A stretch of DNA of 64,000 nt, taken from contig NZ_JAJNOR010000004.1 in the NCBI RefSeq assembly GCF_021044755.1, positions 248,001 through 312,000 of the forward strand. Reading direction: 5' to 3'. The translations under genes and the position numbers were made by a program. The notes under the pieces were generated by a model, which did no database searches, was not told the DNA's origin, and worked only from the letters and a program-made list of their open reading frames with translations. Position 1 is the stretch's first letter, and each line of letters starts with the position of its first letter. This stretch comes from Lientehia hominis (GTDB lineage: Bacteria; Bacillota; Clostridia; Lachnospirales; Lachnospiraceae). Of the stretch, positions 16,774 through 26,020 are shown piece after piece.

Positions 16774-17729
16774 GCGAGAAGGCAATGAAGGGCTGTGAGA
16801 TTCTGCTCCATACCTGTGGGGCAGTGAAAAAAGGAGAAAGAGTTCTTGTGATCACCGACGATACCAGCAAAGAGATTGGCGAGGCGATGTATAAGTGCGC
16901 GTCCGCATTTACGGATACCACGATGGTATGCATGCCTGACCGTTCTACTCACGGGGAAGCTCCCACTGACGCAGTCGCGGCGGCTATGAAGGAATCTGAC
17001 GTGATGTTTTCTGCGACCACATTTTCGCTGTATAACAGTTCGGCTAGAATCGAGGCCTGCGAGGCCGGATCTCGTTTTGTGAACATGGCGGATTACTCCA
17101 TGGGAATGCTGGAGGAAGGCTGCCTGTTTACGGATTGGGGAGAAGTCCGCAGACTCGTGGATGAGACCAAGACGAAGATCGTAGGAAAAGAGCTGTCCAT
17201 TACGACACCGGCCGGTACCGATTTCCGGACTTCCATCGTGGGAAGACATGCAGACGTGGGATACGGTGTATCCAGAGATAAGGGCGAGGCTTCTTCCCCG
17301 CCTGACGCAGAGTGTGCTGTAGGACCTGCGGACGATTCAGCCGAAGGCGTTTTGGTGATCGACGGAAGTATTCCTCTTCCCGGATTGGGAGTCATCAAAG
17401 AGCCGATCACGATCAAGGTGGAAAAGGGATACATCACCTCCATTGAAGGCGGAAAAGAAGCGGATATCCTTCGTGATACACTGGCGGGTTTCCACGATGA
17501 GCGGGTATATCTGGCGGCGGAGGTAGGCTTTGGCCTGAATCCTGCCGGTACCTTGAGCGGACGTATGCTGGAGGATGAAGGCGTTCTGGGTACTATGCAT
17601 ATTGGTATCGGAAACAACTTATCCTATGGCGGAACCTGCGATACGCCGGTACATATTGATTTGATCATGAAAGAGCCCACCTGCATTGTGGACGGCCATT
17701 ATGTGATAAAGGACGGCAAGCTGCAGTAA
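16770..17729 (+). CDS. M29 aminopeptidase / NicX-like metalloprotein
   Basis: A 319-residue protein resembling the C-terminal catalytic part of M29 aminopeptidases and the related 2,5-dihydroxypyridine dioxygenases. Likely ligands are in AAEVGFGLNP (Glu), LGTMHIGIG (His) and TPVHIDLIM (His and Asp), all in the last 75 residues. It is shorter than classical M29 enzymes (about 370-410). Peptidase activity is favoured by the neighbours, but an extradiol-type activity cannot be excluded. It overlaps the DegT-like gene by four bases. Confidence 0.75.
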   Translation: MSEKAMKGCEILLHTCGAVKKGERVLVITDDTSKEIGEAMYKCASAFTDTTMVCMPDRSTHGEAPTDAVAAAMKESDVMFSATTFSLYNSSARIEACEAGSRFVNMADYSMGMLEEGCLFTDWGEVRRLVDETKTKIVGKELSITTPAGTDFRTSIVGRHADVGYGVSRDKGEASSPPDAECAVGPADDSAEGVLVIDGSIPLPGLGVIKEPITIKVEKGYITSIEGGKEADILRDTLAGFHDERVYLAAEVGFGLNPAGTLSGRMLEDEGVLGTMHIGIGNNLSYGGTCDTPVHIDLIMKEPTCIVDGHYVIKDGKLQ

Positions 17730-17766
17730 TTCCACAGACAGCTTATGGATGGCAGGAGGTGGCACA

Positions 17767-18519
17767 GTGGAGTTTAAGACCTTTTGCACCGGTACGCGCA
17801 CAACGTACCGGGAAGTACGGCTGGAGCATGAACTGATAAACAAGTTTTATGAAATCAGGAATCCGCTGCAGGAAAAGATATTATCCATCCCCGACGGCTG
17901 CGTGAATATTTGGTTTCTATGGAAGGACGGAAAATGCCAGGCAAGACTGATTGGAAGCGCATTGATGGGAAAACCGTCTCTGGTGAGCAACCATGAACAG
18001 TGCTTTGGCATAAAATTCAACGCAGGAGTCGTGCCGGAGGTGTTCTTGAACGACATCGGCCATATCATCAATAATAATTGTCCGGTAAATAAATATAAAG
18101 ACATCTCATTCATGGAAAAAGAAGTGGAAACAATGGAAACCTTCGAACAGAAGCTGATTTATTTTCTGGAACGTGATTCCGTATTCGGGAAGAACCGGGT
18201 AAATTCCATTACCAGGTTTATTGTGGAGGACGTGGCGGAGAAGATGGGGAATCTGACGATTTCGGAGCTGGCTGATATGCTGGGGTACAGCCAGCACTAT
18301 ACCAATCAAGTTTTCCGCCGTAATCTCGGTATGCCCATTAAACAGTATTCCGGTATCGTGAGAATCCAGCAGGCGATTTATGGAATAGAAATGAAAGACA
18401 GGGATTTTATCTATGAAAATCTGGGTTACTATGACCAGTCACATTTCATCCGTGAATTCAAAAGGTACACGCTGCTGACTCCTAAGTCATACGATAAAGA
18501 AGATTGGTCCTTTGTATAG
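17767..18519 (+). CDS. AraC-family transcriptional regulator
   Basis: A 250-residue regulator. The N-terminal half (CVNIWFLWKDGK region) is a ligand-sensing domain of the type seen in many clostridial AraC proteins; the C-terminal hundred residues hold two helix-turn-helix units (ISELADMLGYSQHYTNQVF and NLGYYDQSHFIREFKR). AGGAGGT at 17754-17760 fits the GTG at 17767 better than the ATG at 17749, which has no site. It follows the M29-like gene closely and ends with a terminator, so it likely closes that operon and may sense its substrate. Confidence 0.88.
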   Translation: MEFKTFCTGTRTTYREVRLEHELINKFYEIRNPLQEKILSIPDGCVNIWFLWKDGKCQARLIGSALMGKPSLVSNHEQCFGIKFNAGVVPEVFLNDIGHIINNNCPVNKYKDISFMEKEVETMETFEQKLIYFLERDSVFGKNRVNSITRFIVEDVAEKMGNLTISELADMLGYSQHYTNQVFRRNLGMPIKQYSGIVRIQQAIYGIEMKDRDFIYENLGYYDQSHFIREFKRYTLLTPKSYDKEDWSFV

Positions 18520-18548
18520 GGTTTTGTAAAAAAATAATAAGAAAAGAA

Positions 18549-18590
18549 CCGCCGCATGGCTGAATAAAAAGTCAAGCGGCGGCTTTTTTT
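18549..18590 (+). terminator. Terminator after the AraC gene
   Basis: CCGCCGC (18549-18555) pairs with GCGGCGG (18576-18582), followed by CTTTTTTT. The region 18591-18777 before the next gene is AT-rich and holds an inverted repeat TACAATAT (18673-18680) / ATATTGTA (18715-18722) that may flank a promoter. Confidence 0.88.
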
Positions 18591-18777
18591 GTTTTTATAA
18601 TCGTATTTTTTGAACATTGTACAAGTTTTTCCGGTTGTTTCTTAAGAAAATAAAGTATTTTGGTCCTTTTTTTACAATATGTTTTACTGCTGGTTTTATA
18701 AAATGAAATCATAAATATTGTAATAAGAATGTCGAAATAATCATAAATACAAAAAACAAGAGGGAGGGGCTGGAATT

Positions 18778-19923
18778 ATGGAAATATTGGAAGAAGCACT
18801 GGAACTTTTGGGTCAAATGGTCGAAATACCCAGCACGGAAGGGCATGAAGAGAAAATGGGAGAACTGGTGGCTCGATATGCAGAAAGCCTGGGCATGGAA
18901 GTGGAGAAACAAGAAGTGGAAAAAGGGAGATTTAATGTTATTGCTAGGGCCAGCATTGGAAAGGGAGGTAAGACAGTTGTGCTGAATTCCCACATGGATG
19001 TGGTTCCCGCAGCAGACGGCTGGGATACGGAGCCCTACAAGCTGACAAGAGGAGAAGACCGTGCTTTCGGCAGAGGGGCAACTGATGCAAAAGGCTGCTT
19101 GACCGCACTTTTGATCGCCACAAAGCATATACTGGAAAATCCGGGTAGTACAAGCGGAAACATCATAGTTACAGCTGTGGTGGACGAGGAGACCTACAGC
19201 AAGGGGGCCAGGTATCTGGTGGACCATACGGAGCTGTCGGCCGATTTCGGAATTGTGGGAGAGCCTACTAACTGCCGGATTGGACTGGGGCACAACGGAA
19301 GTATACGGCCCGTGCTGGTAATCCATGGACGGACGGCTCATTCTTCCGCGCCGGAACTGGGAATCAGCTCGGTTAGAGTTGCAGCGTATATTTCCAAGCT
19401 GGTAGACGATATTCAGGCAGAGCTTCATAAGATTACCCATCCTTCCACTGGAAAGCCTTCCATTTCCATCACATTGCTGAAGGCGGGAACGAAGGAGAAC
19501 ATGTTGCCGGATTGGTGTGAACTTGTTATAGACCGCAGGATGATACCGGGAGAAGATGAAAAGGAAATCATAAAGACGATTGAAAAAATCTGTTCCGATG
19601 CGGAAGCCGAATTCCCAGGGTCCAGAGTAGAGATAGACCGTTATCTGGTAACTACAGGACCGGCATCCGAGGTGAAGCCTGACAGCGAGATAGCACGGAT
19701 TGCTTATGAAGCGTGTGAAAAGGTGACCGGAGTAAAGCAGACGCCTTATGGGGTAATCTGCAATACAGACATGAATCATCTGATGAGAAAGGGGATTCCC
19801 ACTGTCATAATCGGACCGGGTAATATCAATTACTGTCATAAGCCGAACGAATATGTGGAATACAAGGAGCTGGAAATGGCATGCAGGGTGGATGAACAGG
19901 TGATTCGGGTGCTTTTGAGCTGA
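18778..19923 (+). CDS. M20-family deacylase/peptidase (ArgE/DapE type)
   Basis: A 381-residue zinc hydrolase, only distantly similar to the M20 protein at 14437. It has NSHMDVVPA near residue 70 (metal His and Asp), FGRGATDAKG near 98 (bridging Asp), VDEETYSKG near 137 (catalytic Glu), VGEPT near 160 and CHKPNEY near 357 (last His ligand). This is the classic ArgE/DapE pattern, so it hydrolyses an N-acyl amino acid or dipeptide. It is followed 12 bases later by an enolase-superfamily gene, a pairing known from N-acyl amino acid racemase/deacylase and dipeptide epimerase pathways. Confidence 0.92.
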   Translation: MEILEEALELLGQMVEIPSTEGHEEKMGELVARYAESLGMEVEKQEVEKGRFNVIARASIGKGGKTVVLNSHMDVVPAADGWDTEPYKLTRGEDRAFGRGATDAKGCLTALLIATKHILENPGSTSGNIIVTAVVDEETYSKGARYLVDHTELSADFGIVGEPTNCRIGLGHNGSIRPVLVIHGRTAHSSAPELGISSVRVAAYISKLVDDIQAELHKITHPSTGKPSISITLLKAGTKENMLPDWCELVIDRRMIPGEDEKEIIKTIEKICSDAEAEFPGSRVEIDRYLVTTGPASEVKPDSEIARIAYEACEKVTGVKQTPYGVICNTDMNHLMRKGIPTVIIGPGNINYCHKPNEYVEYKELEMACRVDEQVIRVLLS

Positions 19924-19935
19924 AGGGGGAATGGT

Positions 19936-21054
19936 ATGAAAATCAAGAATGTTTCTGTATATACCTGCCTTCATCCGCTGAAAATACCCTTTCGTCATGC
20001 GTCTTCGGGGCTGGTGACAAATCTGGAGGGAGTCTACGTAAAACTTGAAGCAGAAGACGAGACAGTGGGATTTGGAGAAGTCAGAGGAAACTGCTCTTAT
20101 TTTACTGGAGATACCACAGGAGCGGTGGTATCCACGATCTGCTCGTCCATCGCGCCTAAAATGGTTGGACAGGAGGCAGAAAATCTGAATATGCTTCACC
20201 AGATCATCGAGAGAAGCCTTGTCGGCAATACAGCCGCAAAAGCAGCCTGTGACTGTGCGGCATATGATCTGGCCGGAAAACTGGCTGGAAAGCCGGTATA
20301 TGAATTGCTGGGGGGGAAACTTCACGACAGACTGCCGTCAGAAGAGAACATTCCTTTTATGACGGTCAAAGAAGCGGAAAAAAGAGCGGAGGAGATTCTG
20401 GACGGCGGCGGCCGTTTTATCAAGGTACGGGTTGGAGGAAAGCATTTCCGCTATGATGAAGAACGGGTGAGCGCGGTTTGGGATGTGATACGGAGCAAAG
20501 GGGTACAGAATGAAGTGGTCTACAGTGTGGACGCGAACCAGGCCTGGAATACGAGAGAAGCCATTCAAAATTTGAACCGTTTAGCGGGATATGGCGTCAC
20601 CATCGCGGAACAGCCGGTACGTTATAATTCACCCATCCGTCTGAAGGAATTAAAGGAAAACTGTCCGATGAAGCTTTTCGGAGACGAGTGTGTGGCTACG
20701 GTGGAAGACTTGGCGCGCTATATTGAGATGGGGGCGGTGGACGGTATCCATATCAAGCTGATCAAATGCGGAGGCATTTACAATGCGGTCCGGCTTGTGA
20801 ATCTGGCTAAAGCCCATGAAATCGAGTTCATGATAGGAGGGATGGATGAGGGAATGATGGCGGTGGCCGCCGCCGTTCAATGTGGAGCCGTGGCGGATAC
20901 GGAGCTGTTTGAGGTACACGGGCATGTGAGGATCAAAGAGGATGCCGCGAGCGGCCTCGCAGTGCACGGAAGTGTGGTGGAAGTACCGGATGGCCCCGGA
21001 CTCGGGGTGACAGTCAGAGAAGAAATGCTCAAGAAAGTATTCTCAGTAATTTAA
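19936..21054 (+). CDS. Enolase-superfamily enzyme, MLE subgroup, with KxR motif
   Basis: A 372-residue protein with the capping domain (residues 1-125) and the beta-barrel domain. Metal ligands are Asp199 (DANQAW), Glu225 (EQP) and Asp250 (DEC). The general base on one face is Lys274 in HIKLIKCGG. On the other face the usual KxK reads Lys163-Val-Arg165, so the normally catalytic second lysine is arginine. Dipeptide epimerase, N-acylamino acid racemase or a cycloisomerase are the closest ideas; the DxD dipeptide signature is missing. Start has AAGGGGG. Cotranscribed with an M20 hydrolase and a sodium symporter. Confidence 0.87.
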   Translation: MKIKNVSVYTCLHPLKIPFRHASSGLVTNLEGVYVKLEAEDETVGFGEVRGNCSYFTGDTTGAVVSTICSSIAPKMVGQEAENLNMLHQIIERSLVGNTAAKAACDCAAYDLAGKLAGKPVYELLGGKLHDRLPSEENIPFMTVKEAEKRAEEILDGGGRFIKVRVGGKHFRYDEERVSAVWDVIRSKGVQNEVVYSVDANQAWNTREAIQNLNRLAGYGVTIAEQPVRYNSPIRLKELKENCPMKLFGDECVATVEDLARYIEMGAVDGIHIKLIKCGGIYNAVRLVNLAKAHEIEFMIGGMDEGMMAVAAAVQCGAVADTELFEVHGHVRIKEDAASGLAVHGSVVEVPDGPGLGVTVREEMLKKVFSVI

Positions 21055-21113
21055 GAAAGTAATGAAACGAAAGACAATGCAGGTAAAGAAAATTATAACA
21101 GGAGGGAAAGAGT

Positions 21114-22520
21114 ATGACATTAGGATTGATTCTGGTACTGTGTATGGGCGCAGTGATGCTGACAGTCGGGCTGTGGGCGTCAAAACGGATAAAGACTTCA
21201 GATGATTACTATGTGGGCGGAAGAAGCCTCGGTCCTCTCGTCACAATCAGCACGCAGTGCGCTACCTTCGTAGGCGGAGGCATGACACTCGGATGGATCG
21301 GGATGGGGTACCGGTATGGAGTGGGTGCGGCTTGGTACGGCGCGCCGCAGGCATTGGGGTTTTTCTTTATGGCGGTCGTCATGGTAAAAGCCATGAGAAG
21401 AGGAAACAGCTTTATCTCTCTGCCGGATTGGTTTGACAGCCTGTATCACAATAAATTCCTGAGCATTGTATCTGCTCTTGTCTGTCTGATCGTACCGATC
21501 ACTTGGGTGACCGCCCAGACGACGGCGGCAGCCCGTATGCTGGAGACGATCGGAGTCCCGTATCTGGTGGGAGTGCTGGTAATCGGAGGCGTCGTGATCC
21601 TCTATTCCACAGTGGGCGGATATCTGGCTGTGGCGTATACAGATACCCTGCAGTGGATCTTGCTGCTGCTGATCTTTGCTGGTACGGTTCCATTTGCCAT
21701 TTATTATGCCGGAGGCTTTGGCGGTATCACTTCCGGTGTGGAGGCTCATATGATGAATCCGATGACGGTACAGGGGATGCCTGGGTATACGATACCCCTT
21801 TGGATCGTATCCGGCCTGGTGTCCGGCATGGGGCTTCAGTCCAGCTATCAGAGGATCTATTCGGCCAAGACAGACCGGGTGGCGAAACAGGGCCTGGTGG
21901 TGACCGGAATCGCGACAATCTTCTTTGCCGTTTTGACTGCGTTTGTAGGTATGGCAGTCCTCAGGCTGGGAGCGCCGGATGATCTGATCAATGATAAGGT
22001 ATGGCCTTGGTTCCTCAATAATTACATGCCCCAGTGGGTGGCTTTGATCTATACGGTGTGTATCATGATGGCGACCATGTCCACGGCAGATTCCATGCTG
22101 AATTCTATCTCCCTTACGATTACCCATGACCTATATTCGAAGTTCATCAATCCGAAAGCGGATGATAAAAAGGTGCTCAGAGTGGGAATCATCGTATCCG
22201 GGATCTTTGGAATATTGGCGCTCTATTGGGCGACCGGCGGTTCCTGGATGATCGCGCTTTTCGGCATGAGTTATACATTAGGCGCAGGTCCTTTGGCCGG
22301 AGCGGTCATGACGGCAGCTTTGATGAAGAAGAAGGCCAACGCGAAGTGTCTGGCGGCCGGGATGATCCTCGGAGCGGCAGTAGGGTTTATCACCCTTAAG
22401 GTTCCGGCTTTGTCCGGTATTCCGGCAGGAGGTACAGTATTTTCCTTCGGAAGCTGCATCCTTGTCTGTATAGTCGGATCTCTGATCTGGAAGAACAAAG
22501 AAGGAGGTAATGACTTATGA
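21114..22520 (+). CDS. Sodium:solute symporter (SSS family)
   Basis: A 468-residue membrane protein with about thirteen helices. DDYYVGGRSLGP near residue 30, and the segment SDDYYVGG...ATFVGGGMTLGWIG that follows, are typical for this family (PutP/PanF-like). It probably imports an organic substrate with Na+. The position between the enolase-superfamily gene and a gamma-glutamyl hydrolase suggests a peptide-like or acylated amino acid. AGGAGGG precedes the ATG; the last four bases overlap the next gene. Confidence 0.92.
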   Translation: MTLGLILVLCMGAVMLTVGLWASKRIKTSDDYYVGGRSLGPLVTISTQCATFVGGGMTLGWIGMGYRYGVGAAWYGAPQALGFFFMAVVMVKAMRRGNSFISLPDWFDSLYHNKFLSIVSALVCLIVPITWVTAQTTAAARMLETIGVPYLVGVLVIGGVVILYSTVGGYLAVAYTDTLQWILLLLIFAGTVPFAIYYAGGFGGITSGVEAHMMNPMTVQGMPGYTIPLWIVSGLVSGMGLQSSYQRIYSAKTDRVAKQGLVVTGIATIFFAVLTAFVGMAVLRLGAPDDLINDKVWPWFLNNYMPQWVALIYTVCIMMATMSTADSMLNSISLTITHDLYSKFINPKADDKKVLRVGIIVSGIFGILALYWATGGSWMIALFGMSYTLGAGPLAGAVMTAALMKKKANAKCLAAGMILGAAVGFITLKVPALSGIPAGGTVFSFGSCILVCIVGSLIWKNKEGGNDL

Positions 22521-23266
22521 AGCCTATGATTGGTGTTCCCATGGATCTGATCCATGATATCGACTGCATTATGTCGGGAGGACTTCCCGACATGATGATA
22601 GCGGATACTCCGATGGAGACCATAGATGGAATCAGAGCGGGAGGCGGGATGGCCGTAGGATTGCCGCTTGTCTGCGGGGAAGAGCAGGCTATGGAAGTGT
22701 GCAGAAGAATAGACGGGCTCGTGGTGCCGGTGGGGCAGGATCTTTCACCGGAAGCCAGCGGTGTCCCGGTGAACGGGCACAGCGGAGTATTCTGTGTAAA
22801 GAAGGACAAAAGCGATATTTATTACATAAAGGCGATGAAAGCGCTGGATAAACCGATATTGGGGCTTTGCAGGGGAATGCAGCTCATGAACGCGGCCGCT
22901 GGCGGTAGCATGATCAAACATCTGCCGGATATTCTGGATGAGAGTGTGGTGCACAGTTCTCCGGTCGTGCCGACGGATTATATCCTCCATCAGGTCTGGA
23001 TAGAAGAGAATACACAATTGGCATTGGTCTATGGAACGAAAGAGCCGGTGGATGTCAACAGTTTTCACCATATGGCCATCGAAAGACCAGGCGAGGGCTA
23101 CAGGGTGGCCGCGAGGAGCCGGGACGGAGTCATTGAGGCCATTGAAGATGAACCCGGAAAACGGATTGGTGTGCAGTGGCATCCAGAATGTCTCTTCAAG
23201 GAAAGAGAGGAACATCGGAAGCTGTTTGAACGGTTTGTGGAATTGGCCAGAGAAGGAATGAAGTAA
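22517..23266 (+). CDS. C26 gamma-glutamyl hydrolase (PuuD-like)
   Basis: A 249-residue class I glutamine amidotransferase-like hydrolase. The nucleophile is Cys118 in GLCRGMQ and the His222/Glu224 pair lies in QWHPE. Members such as PuuD cleave gamma-glutamyl bonds, for example in gamma-glutamyl-GABA. Translation is coupled to the SSS transporter by an ATGA overlap with AAGGAGG upstream, so the imported compound is plausibly a gamma-glutamyl amide; this last point is inference. Confidence 0.9.
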   Translation: MKPMIGVPMDLIHDIDCIMSGGLPDMMIADTPMETIDGIRAGGGMAVGLPLVCGEEQAMEVCRRIDGLVVPVGQDLSPEASGVPVNGHSGVFCVKKDKSDIYYIKAMKALDKPILGLCRGMQLMNAAAGGSMIKHLPDILDESVVHSSPVVPTDYILHQVWIEENTQLALVYGTKEPVDVNSFHHMAIERPGEGYRVAARSRDGVIEAIEDEPGKRIGVQWHPECLFKEREEHRKLFERFVELAREGMK

Positions 23267-23292
23267 AATCGGGATTTCAGAAGGAGGAGGAT

Positions 23293-24657
23293 ATGGGGAT
23301 TTTTATCAAGATAAGTGACTTTTTATGGGGATGGCCATTGATCATCATCATACTTCTGACAGCCGTAGTGCTGACCGTACGGACAGGAGCGATCCAGTTT
23401 CGCAGATTTGGGTATATGCTCCGGACTACCTTTGGCAGTATTTTTAAGAAAGAAGAAGAGGGCGAAGGTGTCATGAAGCCGTTTAAGCTGGCTATGGCAG
23501 CCATGAGCGGCACTATCGGCACAGGAAATATCGCCGGCGTAGGTCTGGCGATCGGCATCGGAGGCCCGGGAGCAGTATTCTGGATGTGGATCGTCGCATT
23601 GTTTTCCATGGTGACAAAATACAGTGAGATTGTTTTGGGCGTAAAGTACCGGGAACTCAATAAAGAGACAGGCGAATATAATTCGGGACCGATGTACTAT
23701 ATTCTGAAGGGTTTGGGAAGCAAATGGGGCTGGCTGGCCGTGACTTATGCGGTTCTTTTCGGTCTGGGATATTTTGTCATGGCTTTTGTACAGTCCAATA
23801 CAATAGCGGCAGCCATGAGTACGATGCTGAATGTAAAGCCTTTGATCACAGGCATTGTCCTGGCGGTTCTGATGAGCCTTGTAGTCTATGGCGGGCTGAA
23901 AAGGCTTGTGAAGGTAGCCGATGTTCTGGTCCCTTTCATGACTATCGTGTATTTCCTGGCTTCTCTTGTGATCATTCTTATGAATATCAATAAACTGCCG
24001 GGCGTTTTTGGAACTATCATATCCAGCGCGTTTACCGGAAGCGCTGCACTGGGAGGATTTGCAGGATCCACAGTAGTGCTCTCCATGCGCCAGGGATTTG
24101 CCCGCGGCATTTATTCCAATGACGGCGGCGTAGGTCTGGGAGCAGTCATCCACGGCCAGGCGATCACAACACATCCGGCAAAGCAGGGAATGTGGGGTAT
24201 TTTCGAAGTGTTTATTGATACATGTGTTGTATGTACGGCGACCGCGCTGGTCATTATGTTTACAGGCGTGTATGGAAGCGGTGAAAAGGGGCTTGCTCTC
24301 ACGAGTCTCGCATTTTCCACCGGCCTTCCGGGAAAATGGCTTGGTCACGCCATCGTATGCTTCGGCGTGGTGATGTTTGGCTATACGACATCCATCAACA
24401 ACAATTTCCTATTCCAGAATGCCATGGGGTATGTTTTCAAAAATGTAAAGCGGAAGATCATCATTTTAGTCTGCGGCACGTTAAGTCTGTCTGGAGCCAT
24501 ATTCGGGGCTGTTGGAGGGCTGGAAGAGATCTGGGGCTTATCGGATCTGTTCCTGGCGCTTGTCATCCTGATCAATGTACCGGTGGTACTGGCACTTTCC
24601 AAGGAGGTGAGAGAGCTGACCAAGGAGTATTATGGTCATGGTCAGCATCGAAAATAA
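23293..24657 (+). CDS. AGCS-family sodium:alanine symporter
   Basis: A 454-residue membrane protein with the AGCS layout: a short N-terminal segment ending in TVRTGAIQFRRF, then MSGTIGTGNIAGVG near residue 73 and the motif GPMYYI near 135. It imports alanine, glycine or related amino acids with Na+. AAGGAGGAGG lies before ATG, and it is 26 bases from the gamma-glutamyl hydrolase gene, so it likely belongs to the same operon. Confidence 0.93.
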   Translation: MGIFIKISDFLWGWPLIIIILLTAVVLTVRTGAIQFRRFGYMLRTTFGSIFKKEEEGEGVMKPFKLAMAAMSGTIGTGNIAGVGLAIGIGGPGAVFWMWIVALFSMVTKYSEIVLGVKYRELNKETGEYNSGPMYYILKGLGSKWGWLAVTYAVLFGLGYFVMAFVQSNTIAAAMSTMLNVKPLITGIVLAVLMSLVVYGGLKRLVKVADVLVPFMTIVYFLASLVIILMNINKLPGVFGTIISSAFTGSAALGGFAGSTVVLSMRQGFARGIYSNDGGVGLGAVIHGQAITTHPAKQGMWGIFEVFIDTCVVCTATALVIMFTGVYGSGEKGLALTSLAFSTGLPGKWLGHAIVCFGVVMFGYTTSINNNFLFQNAMGYVFKNVKRKIIILVCGTLSLSGAIFGAVGGLEEIWGLSDLFLALVILINVPVVLALSKEVRELTKEYYGHGQHRK

Positions 24658-24764
24658 AGAGAGTTCAGGAAACATGTCCGTTTTTTACAATACACAGATC
24701 GACTGAATCACTACAATAAATAGCAATTTAATAATATATACGAATGTCTTTAAGGAGGCGCGAT

Positions 24765-25928
24765 ATGAGTCAGAAAGAAATCGGATTTTCAATGAATGAG
24801 TTTCAGGCCAGGGTTCAGAAAGTAAAGGCATCGATGGCGGAACAGAGACTGGATATGCTCCTTGTGAACACTCCGGAAAATATATTCTATTTGACAGGGC
24901 ATAAATCACCGGGTTATTATATGTATATGTGTTTGGTCCTTCCCATGGAAGGAGAGATGACACTGGTCCTCCGCAGAGGTGAGGTCGGAAACGCGAGTGT
25001 CTATTCCTGGCTGGAGGGCGGCGGCTTAGTAGCTTATGACGATACAGACGATCCGCTTCAGAAGACGGTGGACGTCATACTTGAAAAGGGTTTTAAAGGA
25101 GGATGCGTCGGAGTGGAGTTCACTTCCTGGTTTCTCACGACGAAAAACTTCCTGGGACTTAAGGAAAAGCTTGCAGGGGCGCAGATTACAGATGCTTCCG
25201 GAACGGTGGAAGAGGCGAGGATGATTAAATCCCCTAAGGAGATCGAATACATAGAGGAATGCTGCCGCATTGCGGATATGGCGATGGCAAAGGGGATGGA
25301 AAAGGTACGTCCCGGAAATAAGGAAAAAGAAGTAGCAGCGGCATTTTTCTCAGAGATGTGCCTGCAGGGCAGCGAGTATTATGGCACGGAGCCTTATGTG
25401 GCTTCCGGACCCAGAGCAGGTGCGATGCACTCCTCCTGGGGTGAAAGAATTATTCAAAGCGGTGAATCGGTGCTTTTAGAGTTGGCAGCCACGGTGAATC
25501 GGTATAATGGAGCTCTGATGAGGACCGTTCATCTTGGAAAACCTTCTCCGCTTATCACGGAATGGACAAAAGTATGTATCGAAGCTTTAAACGCGGCGAT
25601 TGACGCGATCAAGCCGGGCGTGACTTCCGAATACGTGGATGCTGCCTGCTGCGGTGTCATCGAAAGGGCAGGATTATACGAAAATTACCGGAAACGTACC
25701 GGTTATTCCCTGGGGATCGCATTTGCTCCTGACTGGGGCGAGGGCCATATCATGAGTCTCCAAAAAGGAGATAAGCGTCTTCTTCAGCCGGGCATGGTAT
25801 TCCATATGCCTCCGGCGCTCCGGGAACTGGATGCTTACGGTGTGGGTTTCAGTGAGACCGTGCTGGTGACAGAAACAGGATGCAAGGTCCTTGGAAATAC
25901 AAAACGCGAACTTTTAGTGATAGATTGA
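24765..25928 (+). CDS. M24 pita-bread protein without metal ligands (creatinase/ectoine hydrolase-like)
   Basis: A 387-residue protein with an N-terminal creatinase domain (residues 10-145) and a pita-bread domain. The aspartates expected in the metal centre are replaced (LELAATVNRYNGALMRT), and where metal M24 enzymes have GHGxG it has GYSLGIAFAPDWGEG. That last signature is familiar from DoeA-type ectoine hydrolase and creatinase relatives, which work without metal. It is therefore more likely an amidine/amide hydrolase than an Xaa-Pro peptidase. TAAGGAGG selects ATG 24765 over 24744. Confidence 0.85.
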   Translation: MSQKEIGFSMNEFQARVQKVKASMAEQRLDMLLVNTPENIFYLTGHKSPGYYMYMCLVLPMEGEMTLVLRRGEVGNASVYSWLEGGGLVAYDDTDDPLQKTVDVILEKGFKGGCVGVEFTSWFLTTKNFLGLKEKLAGAQITDASGTVEEARMIKSPKEIEYIEECCRIADMAMAKGMEKVRPGNKEKEVAAAFFSEMCLQGSEYYGTEPYVASGPRAGAMHSSWGERIIQSGESVLLELAATVNRYNGALMRTVHLGKPSPLITEWTKVCIEALNAAIDAIKPGVTSEYVDAACCGVIERAGLYENYRKRTGYSLGIAFAPDWGEGHIMSLQKGDKRLLQPGMVFHMPPALRELDAYGVGFSETVLVTETGCKVLGNTKRELLVID

Positions 25929-25960
25929 CATTAAAACAGACTTATGCTCGAGACAGGACG

Positions 25961-25994
25961 AAGGCGTCATTGGAAAATCCAATGGCGCCTTTTA
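25961..25994 (+). terminator. Hairpin terminator between the M24 gene and the ABC operon
   Basis: AAGGCGTCATTGGA (25961-25974) pairs with TCCAATGGCGCCTT (25978-25991), fourteen pairs with one wobble and a three-base loop. Only four Ts follow, so it may be leaky and let some transcripts into the amino-acid ABC operon. Confidence 0.7.
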
Positions 25995-26020
25995 TGTTGT
26001 TTAAAGAAAGGAGAATGATT

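Noticed and set aside
18709..20325. Very long open frame on the minus strand opposite the M20 and enolase-superfamily genes
   Set aside because: It is antisense to two genes with intact catalytic motifs, has no ribosome site, and its translation is rich in His/Cys/Arg as expected for a shadow frame.
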